Shown here one piece after another: positions 1-5,232 of a stretch of DNA of 5,510 nt (its first letter is position 1; each line of letters starts with the position of its first letter). Below the pieces are notes generated by a model. That model was not told where the DNA came from. It was given only the letters and a program-made list of their open reading frames with translations, and ran no database searches. A program made the translations under genes and the position numbers. The stretch is from an uncultured Elusimicrobia bacterium (GTDB lineage: Bacteria; Elusimicrobiota; Endomicrobiia; Endomicrobiales; Endomicrobiaceae): NCBI GenBank assembly GCA_947168325.1, contig CAMVLN010000103.1:1-5510 (forward strand), written 5' to 3'.

Positions 1-49
1 CATACCAATAAACATAATAAATTTTATTTCTTTTTTTTATATGAGGCAT
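1..49 (-). CDS. Possible tyrosine integrase, N-terminus only (runs off left edge)
   Basis: An ATG at 49-47 on the minus strand opens a frame that stays open to the window edge, giving only 16 residues, MPHIKKRNKIYYVYWY. A basic segment followed by an aromatic-rich beta strand is the usual opening of phage and conjugative-element tyrosine recombinases, where it forms the first strand of the arm-type DNA-binding domain. The start lies 19 nt after the stop of the antitoxin gene, on the same strand, so the two could share a transcript. The ribosome binding site is weak (an A-rich AAAGAAAT stretch). The family call rests on resemblance of this very short stretch and is an inference; a chance open frame is possible. 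Confidence 0.33.
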   Translation of the reverse strand, partial: MPHIKKRNKIYYVYWY

Positions 50-68
50 TTTTAAAGATAATTTCTTT

Positions 69-392
69 TCAAGCTATTTGTATATTTATATTGTATCCCA
101 TAGCAGATAATAATTTTTCGAAAGTATCATATCTTGGCATTACTTCAGAAGATAAAATCTTATATATTCCAGCTCTATCAATTTTTGTTTGTCTTGATAT
201 TTTAGTTGCTAATCCTCTTTCCGCTTTAATAATAAGTTTTAAATTTTCTTTAAAAGCTCTTAAATCTTTATCCTTTTTATAATCTTTTACTATAGAAACT
301 TTAAATTCTTTTAATAAAGCAGGGTTTTCTTTAAAATCTTTTATTATAACTTCATCAAAATCATAAATTTTTATTTTATTTTTTTTATTCAT
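69..392 (-). CDS. HigA-like antitoxin (COG3636-type addiction module antidote)
   Basis: This 107-residue protein is the DNA-binding antitoxin of a type II toxin-antitoxin pair. It should bind and neutralise its partner toxin in the cytoplasm and repress its own operon. The N-terminal part (residues 9-30, with YDFDE and NPALLKEF) matches the start of this family, where the segment precedes the repressor domain. A helix-turn-helix follows at about residues 61-81 (LATKISRQTKIDRAGIYKIL), then the family-typical P.YDTFEKLLSAMGY end. The length is normal and the frame intact. It starts 2 nt after the toxin stop, so translation is probably coupled; its own ribosome binding site is weak. Toxin-first order is normal for HigBA-type modules. 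The neighbouring toxin is frameshifted, so the protein may now act only as a repressor. Confidence 0.88.
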   Translation of the reverse strand: MNKKNKIKIYDFDEVIIKDFKENPALLKEFKVSIVKDYKKDKDLRAFKENLKLIIKAERGLATKISRQTKIDRAGIYKILSSEVMPRYDTFEKLLSAMGYNINIQIA

Positions 393-394
393 AT

Positions 395-708
395 TTATGG
401 CTCTTTATATTTAATTATTAGTTCTCTTGCTTTATTAATATCCTTCGTTTGACTACTTTTATTTCCTGCTGTTAATAACAAAATTATTTCTCCGTTTGTT
501 TTTATTGTATAATACACCCTTAAACCAGCACATCCTTTATTAAAAAATCTTAATTCAAATAAATTATCTTTCAAATCTTTGTAATCCCAAAATTTCCTAT
601 TTTCACTCTATTAACTCTTTTAATTACTTCTTGATAAACCTTTCTATTTTTAGTTTTACTTATATTTAACCAAATTATAAATTCCTCTGTAGCTTTTATC
701 TTTATCAT
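395..708 (-). pseudogene. RelE/HigB-like toxin (Gp49/COG3657-type), frameshifted
   Basis: Reading from the ATG at 708-706 gives MIKIKATEEFIIWLNISKTK and continues to KIGNFG, then runs into a TGA at 573-571 after 45 residues. Shifting one base at the CCC of 586-588 (GGG on the coding strand) restores KIGNFGDYKD followed by ELRFF, LRVYYTI, ILLLTAGNK and DINKAR. These are the hallmark blocks of the RelE/ParE-like killer proteins of this family, GNFGD, ELR, YRVYY and LL.GG.K. The span of 314 nt is one base short of 105 codons, so a single lost G explains the defect and the intact product would be 104 residues. The family acts as a translation-dependent mRNA endonuclease (known for the family). 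A good AGGA ribosome binding site lies at 717-720. The defect could be real decay or a sequencing error in a short G run. Confidence 0.85.
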
Positions 709-737
709 TTAATAAATCCTAGTTTTGTTCTCTATTA

Positions 738-766
738 AGTGTAGCATAAAAACAACACTTTGCCAA
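738..766 (-). promoter_or_regulatory. Putative promoter of the toxin-antitoxin operon
   Basis: On the minus strand a -35 TTGGCA (766-761) is followed by a 17-nt spacer and an extended -10 TGCTACACT, whose hexamer TACACT lies at 743-738. It is 30 nt upstream of the toxin ATG, and an AGGA ribosome binding site lies in between. The -35 matches consensus at five of six positions and the -10 at four of six, helped by the TG extension. It sits directly in front of the operon and inside an inverted repeat. This is sequence-based inference. Confidence 0.5.
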
Positions 767-785
767 TGGCTTTTATGTTGTTTTT
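748..785. repeat. Inverted repeat overlapping the TA promoter, probable antitoxin operator
   Basis: The arms AAAAACAACA (748-757) and TGTTGTTTTT (776-785) are perfect 10-bp inverted repeats separated by 18 nt. One arm lies in the spacer between -35 and -10, and the other lies just upstream of the -35. The centre holds a second short dyad, GCCA-A-TGGC (762-770), over the -35 hexamer. This layout suits binding of a dimeric HTH antitoxin that blocks RNA polymerase. The arm followed by a T run could alternatively act as a terminator on the plus strand, but no plus-strand gene ends here. Confidence 0.45.
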
Positions 786-805
786 GTAGGTATTTAGTTT
801 ATTTT

Positions 806-1150
806 TTATTCAGTGTTTTTACAATTAAATCTAAGTCCAATACCAAGTGCTATTTTAGAGTATGATATATCTGTCCTTCCATCTGGAATTGAACAACTCA
901 TATAATTTTGAGAATAATTTAGAAAAAACATAAATTTATTAATGTCTATCCCACAAAATATTTTCCAAAATATCTTTCCATAATCACAGTTAGAACCTAA
1001 ACTAATACCTGCAAAAAAATTCACATCGTCATTGGATTTAGCTTTTATCTTTATAGGGACAAGTTGTTTAAAAACGGCATATACATTTGTAAGATAAAAA
1101 TTGTTATCTTCAACAGAATTATAATTAATACCAACACCTAATGCACTTCC
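806..1150 (-). pseudogene. Outer-membrane beta-barrel protein, 3' fragment without a start
   Basis: The frame is open for 114 residues and ends in a TAA at 808-806. It contains alternating hydrophobic/polar strands such as ALGVGINYNS, FYLTNVYAVF, FFAGISLGSN and MFFLNYSQNY. The last strand, SKIALGIGLRF, has aromatic and glycine placing typical of the final strand of small outer-membrane barrels. Upstream the frame meets a TAA at 1153-1151, with no convincing start or signal peptide, so the N-terminal part is missing. A GTG at 1024-1022 could start a 72-residue product, but coding-like sequence clearly continues upstream of it, and it has no good ribosome binding site. The break coincides with the 5' end of the plus-strand open frame at about 1142. 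The barrel role is inferred from strand pattern only; no specific family is recognised. Confidence 0.55.
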
Positions 1151-1165
1151 TTATCCGGATGTAAC
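1139..1165. other. Probable recombination junction between two truncated genes
   Basis: The minus-strand beta-barrel frame is open only up to 1150 and the plus-strand CPLCGG frame is open only from 1142. Neither gene has a start codon, so both were cut at essentially one place. The perfect palindrome ATCCGGAT lies at 1153-1160, a GC-containing element in very AT-rich surroundings. The arrangement fits a prophage or element end, a deletion scar or an assembly join. No second copy of a possible att core was found inside the window. Confidence 0.45.
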
Positions 1166-1420
1166 ATCATTATTCAAAATCTTTGTCCTTTATGTGGTGG
1201 TGTATTTATTCCTATAAAGGATAACGATGACAAAGATAACACAAATATTGATTATATAAAAATAGTTCAAAAAAGAATTGATGCAACCAAAACAATAATA
1301 GATTCAAATATTGATAAAAAAATCACAAAAGAAGAACTAAAACAAATAAAAAAAATGATATACGAAAGCATAATGGCTAGTGCTAAGTATATTCAAACAA
1401 TAGAAGAGGAGGAAAAATAA
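1142..1420 (+). pseudogene. CPLCGG-containing protein, 5'-truncated
   Basis: The frame is open from 1142, just after a TAA at 1139-1141, to a TAA at 1418-1420, and contains no ATG, GTG or TTG before an internal Met at 1354. From 1160 it reads CNIIIQNLCPLCGG, one half of a possible zinc-binding knuckle. A long charged helical tail follows, including KRIDATKTII, TKEELKQIKK and YIQTIEEEEK. Lys/Glu-rich composition and lack of stops support real coding. The missing start places it at the same break as the beta-barrel fragment. The 3' end supplies the ribosome binding site (AGGAGG, 1407-1412) of the next gene. The function is unknown. Confidence 0.5.
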
Positions 1421-1422
1421 GA

Positions 1423-1593
1423 ATGGTACGGATGCTAACAATAAAACAATGTGCCGAACATTTACAGGTAAGCGATAGAACGATTAGAGATATGATTTCT
1501 AAAAACAAATTTTGCCCGTATAAAAGGATAGGCGGACAAATAAGAGTTTTGGAAGATGATTTTGAAGTTTGGATAGATTCCTGTGAAGATTAA
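1423..1593 (+). CDS. Excisionase-family (MerR-like HTH_17) DNA-binding protein
   Basis: This 56-residue protein starts MVRMLTIKQCAEHLQVSDRT and continues IRDMISKNKF. This is the winged helix-turn-helix of the excisionase-type family: helix one at about residues 6-13, recognition helix at about 17-26. A short wing with KRIGGQIRV (34-42) follows, then the DFEVWI tail. Such proteins bind DNA as excision directionality factors or as small regulators. AGGAGG at 1407-1412 lies 10 nt before the ATG at 1423, which favours this start over the ATG at 1432. The gene follows the truncated CPLCGG frame by 2 nt and heads the small-gene cluster before recT. Whether it controls excision or transcription cannot be decided here. 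Confidence 0.85.
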   Translation: MVRMLTIKQCAEHLQVSDRTIRDMISKNKFCPYKRIGGQIRVLEDDFEVWIDSCED

Positions 1594-1667
1594 AAACTTA
1601 AATATCAAAGAAAAAAAGCCAATAGGACACTTAACAAAATACAAAAAATAATAGGGGGATAAACAAA

Positions 1668-1901
1668 ATGTTTTCATTAAAAGCAAGTTTAATAGTATTT
1701 TGTTTGTTGATGATTTTAGTTTCTCCTTACATACTTATAAGAGTTGCGATAGATACTCTTATATCTGCAACAGATAAAGAAGAAAAAGCTTACAGAGAAG
1801 GGTTAAAACCAAAATTTAATTTTCTTGAATGGTGTTTTATCATAATAGGACATATATGTTTACTTGATTTTATAGGCGATTTGTTTGGAGGGAAAAATTG
1901 A
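1668..1901 (+). CDS. Small membrane protein, two predicted TM helices
   Basis: This 77-residue protein has a long hydrophobic helix at residues 6-28 (SLIVFCLLMILVSPYILI), a charged loop (TDKEEKAYREGLKPK, 35-49) and a second hydrophobic segment at about 52-69 (FLEWCFIIIGHICLLDFI). It is likely an inner-membrane hairpin. A strong AGGGGG at 1653-1658, 9 nt before the ATG, supports the start. The stop overlaps the TTG start of the next membrane gene. I do not recognise the family. Small membrane proteins in phage early regions are sometimes exclusion or host-takeover factors, but nothing in the sequence proves that here. Confidence 0.72.
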   Translation: MFSLKASLIVFCLLMILVSPYILIRVAIDTLISATDKEEKAYREGLKPKFNFLEWCFIIIGHICLLDFIGDLFGGKN

Positions 1902-2164
1902 GAAACATAACTAAAGACAAAATCAAAGCAATTATTTTTCTTATAGTGATATTTCTTGTAGGAATATTTATTGGTAAATCTTTTTGTCAATGTTACAAAA
2001 TCAATAAAGCAATAATAAGTGAGTATAAATCAAGACCTATGATAATCAGAGAAGAAACAGAAGAAGATAGGTTTTGGCAAAAACAATGGAGAGAACAATA
2101 TTCTTATCAATATGACTTATCTTTTGAGGAGGTTGATGAATGTGTGAACTCTTGGGCATCATAG
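1898..2164 (+). CDS. Small single-pass membrane protein, TTG start
   Basis: This 88-residue protein has a basic N-terminus (MRNITKDKIK), one clear TM helix at 10-27 (KAIIFLIVIFLVGIFIGK), then C30 and C32 and a strongly charged soluble tail with REETEEDRFW and QKQWREQY. The positive-inside rule suggests the N-terminus in the cytoplasm and the acidic tail outside. The start is TTG at 1898, overlapping the upstream stop as TTGA. GGAGGG at 1887-1892 is 5 nt upstream, so translational coupling is likely. Its 3' end carries the AGGAGG that serves the following mini-gene. The family is not recognised; pairing with the preceding TM protein suggests a common role (inference). Confidence 0.7.
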   Translation: MRNITKDKIKAIIFLIVIFLVGIFIGKSFCQCYKINKAIISEYKSRPMIIREETEEDRFWQKQWREQYSYQYDLSFEEVDECVNSWAS

Positions 2165-2235
2165 CAATATTTTTAAAAAGCAAGAAAAAAAGAGTTGCAC
2201 AAGAACAAATGAAAAATAAAGAAAAAGGAGAGTAA
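2140..2235 (+). CDS. 31-residue mini-gene overlapping the membrane gene
   Basis: The ATG at 2140 lies 7 nt after a perfect AGGAGG (2127-2132) and opens a frame of 31 residues, MCELLGIIAIFLKSKKKRVA followed by a Lys/Glu-rich tail, ending in TAA at 2233-2235. It overlaps the 3' end of the preceding gene by 25 nt, and its own 3' end contains the AGGAG (2226-2230) of recT. A short hydrophobic stretch followed by a basic patch suggests a membrane-tethered peptide or a leader that couples translation into recT. The strong, well-spaced ribosome binding site is the main support; the product is unknown. Confidence 0.5.
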   Translation: MCELLGIIAIFLKSKKKRVAQEQMKNKEKGE

Positions 2236-2240
2236 AAGAA

Positions 2241-3212
2241 ATGACAAAAGAATTAACCGTAGTAAATCCGATAAATGAGTTAGCCACTTATTTAAAGACG
2301 GATGCAAAAGAATTGGTTGAAGTGTTAAAGAAAACTGCTTTTAAAAATTGCCTAAAAGATGAGGATTTTAAAGCATGTGTAATGATTGCTAACACATACA
2401 AATTAAATCCCATCTTAAAACAAATTTATGCTTTTCCGTCAAAAGGTGGAGGAATAGTTCCGGTAGTAAGTGTTGATGGTTGGATTAGTATTGTAACAGG
2501 TAACAGAAATTATAACGATGTTGAATTTGTTGATATCAGAGAAAACGGGAAATTGGTTGCGATTACTTGCAAGATTTATATTAAAGGGCAAGAACAACCA
2601 ACGGCAGTAACTGAATATCTTTCAGAATGTGCGGATAATACAAAAGACACTTGGAAAAAATGGCCATATAGAATGTTGAGGCATAAAGCATATATTCAGT
2701 GTGCAAGAATGGCTTTTGGTTTTTCCGGAATATATGACGAAGATGAAGCACAGAGAATTGATTCTGTTACAGAAGAAACTCCTACAAGAAAACCAGATGT
2801 AGAAATGCCAAAAGCCAAAACAGAAGCAAAGCCAGAGCAAAAAAAAGAAGAAACAAAAGCTGAAGTAGTTGATGCTGAAGTAGTTGAAGAAGCTCATGAA
2901 AAAGCAAAAGAAGAGGTTAAGGCGGAGCCTGTTTCAGTGCTTGCAACGGCGGATGACGGGGCAAAAATAACGGTTAAAGGTTTTGTAAAAGATTTCATTC
3001 TTAAGAAAACAAAAACGAACAAAGATTTTACACAAATAACCGTTATAGATTCTTATGAAGGGATAAATCCTAAAACCGTAACAATTAATATCTGGGGCAA
3101 AAAGGAGCTCAACAAAGGTGTTGAATACATATTTAATGTTGCAGTCAAAATCTTTTCAAGTGGTGCAAGAAATTATCTTGCAGAAAATATAACGGAGATA
3201 ACAAATGGTTAA
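2241..3212 (+). CDS. recT: RecT/Bet-family single-strand annealing protein with C-terminal OB-like domain
   Basis: This 323-residue phage recombinase binds single-stranded DNA and anneals complementary strands during end repair and phage recombination. Residues about 33-172 form the Bet/RecT core: LNPILKQIYAFP (55-66), GGGIVPVVSVDGW (69-81), VTEYLSEC (123-130), the KKWPYRMLRHKAYIQCAR run (139-156) and FGFSGIYDEDEAQRI (159-173). A Lys/Glu/Ala-rich flexible linker covers about 174-232. Residues about 240-322 look like a separate beta-rich, OB-fold-like domain (AKITVKGFVKDF, DFTQITVIDS, TVTINIWGK, GVEYIFNVAVKIF). Typical Bet/RecT proteins are about 260-300 residues and lack this tail. AGGAG at 2226-2230, 10 nt upstream, supports the start. 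The gene overlaps the nuclease by 8 nt. The core assignment is firm; the OB call is inferred from pattern. Confidence 0.92.
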   Translation: MTKELTVVNPINELATYLKTDAKELVEVLKKTAFKNCLKDEDFKACVMIANTYKLNPILKQIYAFPSKGGGIVPVVSVDGWISIVTGNRNYNDVEFVDIRENGKLVAITCKIYIKGQEQPTAVTEYLSECADNTKDTWKKWPYRMLRHKAYIQCARMAFGFSGIYDEDEAQRIDSVTEETPTRKPDVEMPKAKTEAKPEQKKEETKAEVVDAEVVEEAHEKAKEEVKAEPVSVLATADDGAKITVKGFVKDFILKKTKTNKDFTQITVIDSYEGINPKTVTINIWGKKELNKGVEYIFNVAVKIFSSGARNYLAENITEITNG

Positions 3213-3807
3213 TGATTTAACTTTTGATGAGGTTAATCACATTTATCGCAGATATGGAATAATAAAGCCGTCCGTAACACAAATTTTGCAAGAGGTTGGT
3301 TTAATTGAGTTTTCGGCAGTGCCGAAGGAAGTTTTAGAAAGGGCTTCAAACTTTGGCACCGCCATTCACAGAACAACAGAATTATCAGACAAGAACATTC
3401 TTGACTATAGTTCTGTAAGTAATCCAATTATACCATATTTGAAAGCATGGCAGGCTTTTCTTGAAACCTATCAAATTGAAAATTTAGCTATAGAAAAACA
3501 ATTTTATTGTGCTAAATATGATTATTGTGGGACAATAGATAGGATTGTGTATTCTAAAACTCTTAAGAGAAAGGTTTTAATTGATATTAAAACAACAGTA
3601 AGTATTTCCTCTACAGTTAATCTACAAACAGCAGGTTATGCAATAGGTATTGGAAAACCGAATATTATAAGAATGGTAGTGCAACTCAAAGAAAATAGTT
3701 TTCGTGTGGTTTTATGTGACAGTGCGACGGATACGGCTTATTTTTTGTCGGCTTTAAATATTTGGAAATGGAAAAAGTTACACAAATTAATAAAAAAGGA
3801 GCAATAG
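3205..3807 (+). CDS. PD-(D/E)XK nuclease, probable RecT-partner exonuclease
   Basis: This 200-residue protein carries the ordered motifs of the RecB/Cas4/lambda-Exo-like PD-(D/E)XK superfamily. They are GTAIHRTTEL with H55, an acidic residue E97 before the first core strand, GTIDRIV with D112, LIDIKTT with D127 and K129 (the D-x-K catalytic strand), and QTAGYAIG with Q141 and Y145. The catalytic set therefore appears complete. Such enzymes cut or resect DNA with Mg2+. Beside recT the likely job is to chew one strand from double-strand ends and pass it to the annealing protein, like RecE or lambda Exo (inference). The ATG overlaps the recT stop by 8 nt, and GGAG at 3194-3197 is 7 nt upstream, so synthesis is coupled. 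It is compact for the family. A Cas4-like Cys cluster is absent. Confidence 0.85.
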   Translation: MVNDLTFDEVNHIYRRYGIIKPSVTQILQEVGLIEFSAVPKEVLERASNFGTAIHRTTELSDKNILDYSSVSNPIIPYLKAWQAFLETYQIENLAIEKQFYCAKYDYCGTIDRIVYSKTLKRKVLIDIKTTVSISSTVNLQTAGYAIGIGKPNIIRMVVQLKENSFRVVLCDSATDTAYFLSALNIWKWKKLHKLIKKEQ

Positions 3808-3810
3808 AAA

Positions 3811-4525
3811 ATGACTAATGTAGATGTTGAAATAACACAGGAAGCAAAAGAAGTGTCCGAATCTACGGACTTAATTTTAAAAGAGGCAAAAAATTTTCAA
3901 GATTTTTTCTCCGTAAGATTTAGAAGTTTCTGCTAATATTTTGAAAACAATTAAACAAAGAAAGGAAAAAATTGATGAGGTAAGAAAAAGTTTAACAAGA
4001 CCACTTGATACAGCAAAAAAAACAATTATGGACTTTTTCAGACCTGCAGAAAATAAACTTGCAGAAGCCGAAAACGAAATGCAAAAAACAATTCTTGAAT
4101 ATAGAGCCGAAGAAAGAAGAAAGGCGGAAGAGGAAGCAAGAAAAGTTGCAGAAGAAGCAAGAAAAAAACAAGAAGAACTTGCAAGAATCCAAAAAGAACA
4201 AGAAGAAGCAGAAATGATGGGAGATACCGCAACTGTTGAAAACCTTGAAATGCAAAAAACTGTTGTAGCAACAACAGCAGAAGTCGCAACGGTCACAACA
4301 AAAGAAGAACCTAAATTGTCCGGAGTAGCAGAAGTTAAAAGGTGGAAAGCTATTGTTACTGACAAAATGGCATTAATCAAACATATTGCACAAACAGGAC
4401 AGCTTGAAAATCTTATAGAGTTTTCAAACAAAGAGCTTAATGCTTTGGCTACTGCAACAAAAGGGACAATATCTGTTCCGGGCATAGAATTTAAAGCCGA
4501 AAAAACTTTATCTGTAAGAAATTAA
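3811..4525 (+). pseudogene. Phage coiled-coil protein of the recombination operon, frameshifted
   Basis: AGGAG at 3797-3801 precedes an ATG at 3811 that reads MTNVDVEITQEAKEVSESTD, continues to DFFSVRFRSFC and stops at 3934-3936. Another frame continues with DLEVSANILKTIKQRKEKID and stays open to 4525. Together they resemble a phage protein family, known to me from recombination gene clusters, with a short N-terminal segment, a charged coiled coil and a conserved end. The coiled coil is at about residues 79-153 (EEARKVAEEARKKQEELAR). The C-terminal domain is at 165-237 (VKRWKAIVTDK, NKELNALA, PGIEFKAEKTLSVR). The total of 715 nt is one base over 238 codons, so one extra base at about 3915-3933 explains the break; a two-base loss is possible. 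A TTG at 3941 could restart a 194-residue product but lacks a ribosome binding site. The molecular role is unknown. Confidence 0.78.
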
Positions 4526-4529
4526 AAAA

Positions 4530-4883
4530 ATGGAAGCTAAACAAGCAGAAAAACTAATATCAATTTTGGACGAAATAGAAAATAACATCAATAACATTAT
4601 TAATGTTCCGGATGAAATTTCAAAAACACTTGTAAAATTGGCATCGTTGATAAGTTCGTTGTCTGTTTGTTGTATAAAATTCAAACAATGTGCGACTGAT
4701 AAGTTTTTGGATTGGAGAAACGAAGGCAAAACAATTAAAGATAGTGAAATGTTAATGAAAAGTAGCCAAGACTATTATTACTACAAACTAACACAAATGA
4801 AAATTGATGCGATAAAAGAGATTATAAACAGTTTGAAGAAAAGGTTAGAGGTTTTAGCTAATGAGCAGAAAAATCTCTATTAA
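4530..4883 (+). CDS. Helical phage protein of unknown function
   Basis: This 117-residue protein is predicted to be almost all helix. It has an acidic N-terminal helix (SILDEIENNINNIINV, 11-26), a central segment with C47, C48 and C54, then KFLDWRNEGKTIKDSEM (58-74), an unusual YYYY run at 82-85, and a basic C-terminal helix ending SLKKRLEVLANEQ. It lies 4 nt after the coiled-coil gene with only a weak A-rich ribosome binding site, so it probably depends on translation from upstream. Small helical proteins ending in a KKRLE-type helix often sit beside annealing-protein genes in phages (general recollection, not a family match). It is probably a soluble accessory factor; no specific activity can be claimed. 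Confidence 0.65.
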   Translation: MEAKQAEKLISILDEIENNINNIINVPDEISKTLVKLASLISSLSVCCIKFKQCATDKFLDWRNEGKTIKDSEMLMKSSQDYYYYKLTQMKIDAIKEIINSLKKRLEVLANEQKNLY

Positions 4884-5232
4884 AAAATATCAGGGTTGTT
4901 ATAATTGTAGTTTTTTTGAAAGGATAGGAAATAGTATAAGCGGATACGGAAAATGCAAAAAACCACTAAAAGAAGCATTTACGAAAATTGCAGGAACAAA
5001 AGGTGCAACTTCTGCACAAATTGCAAAAAAACTTTGCACTCTTAAAGAATGTGATTTTTTAGGCAAAAATATTATTACACATCTTTTGGGCGGGAGTTTT
5101 GAATTAGATAAGCAGATTGAAGAATTAGGTAAACTCGAAAAAGACTGTATTAATAAGCAAGAACAAAATAAAAGATTTTTGCATGGGTTTATTTATATTG
5201 AATCAAAACCAACTTTTGCAGAGGGAATTTAA
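4861..5232 (+). CDS. Cys-rich, possibly zinc-binding protein of unknown function
   Basis: This 123-residue protein opens with a CYNC knuckle (C13, C16) and has C32 (GYGKCKKP), C59, C64 (LCTLKEC) and C96. The first three and either C59 or C64 could complete a four-Cys zinc site. A helical region with a charged coiled-coil-like stretch (ELDKQIEELGKLEKD, 81-95) and an aromatic C-terminus follow. The ATG lies inside the end of the preceding gene (23-nt overlap), 9 nt after AGAGG (4847-4851). Its stop overlaps the next start by one base (TAATG). The operon position implies a phage early function; the family is not recognised. Confidence 0.65.
   Translation: MSRKISIKKYQGCYNCSFFERIGNSISGYGKCKKPLKEAFTKIAGTKGATSAQIAKKLCTLKECDFLGKNIITHLLGGSFELDKQIEELGKLEKDCINKQEQNKRFLHGFIYIESKPTFAEGI

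Noticed and set aside
91..282. Plus-strand 63-codon frame
   Set aside because: It is the antisense of the clearly recognisable antitoxin gene.
748..785. Inverted repeat read as a rho-independent terminator
   Set aside because: The arms are A/T-rich with an 18-nt loop, no plus-strand gene ends there, and the position over the TA promoter fits an operator better.
1583..1651. 22-codon GTG frame (MKIKNLNIKEKKPIGHLTKY...) after the HTH gene
   Set aside because: It has no convincing ribosome binding site, overlaps the HTH gene end and is too short to support.
2622..2897. Minus-strand 91-codon Phe-rich frame
   Set aside because: It is the antisense of the recT core and linker, with composition forced by the Lys/Glu codons opposite.
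3898..3936. Programmed ribosomal frameshift in the coiled-coil gene
   Set aside because: The T run at 3903-3908 lies before the TAA of the new frame (3914-3916), so slippage there would terminate; no slippery codon or stimulatory structure is seen in the allowed zone.
4005..4217. Plus-strand 70-codon Lys/Gln-rich frame, and minus frames at 3992-4255 and 4038-4289
   Set aside because: These are shadows of the same repetitive coiled-coil coding sequence in other frames.
3877..4485. 202-codon minus-strand open frame, Ser/Phe-rich
   Set aside because: It is the antisense of the Glu/Lys/Ala-rich coiled-coil gene, whose low-complexity codons leave the opposite strand open; it has no ribosome binding site and no family features.
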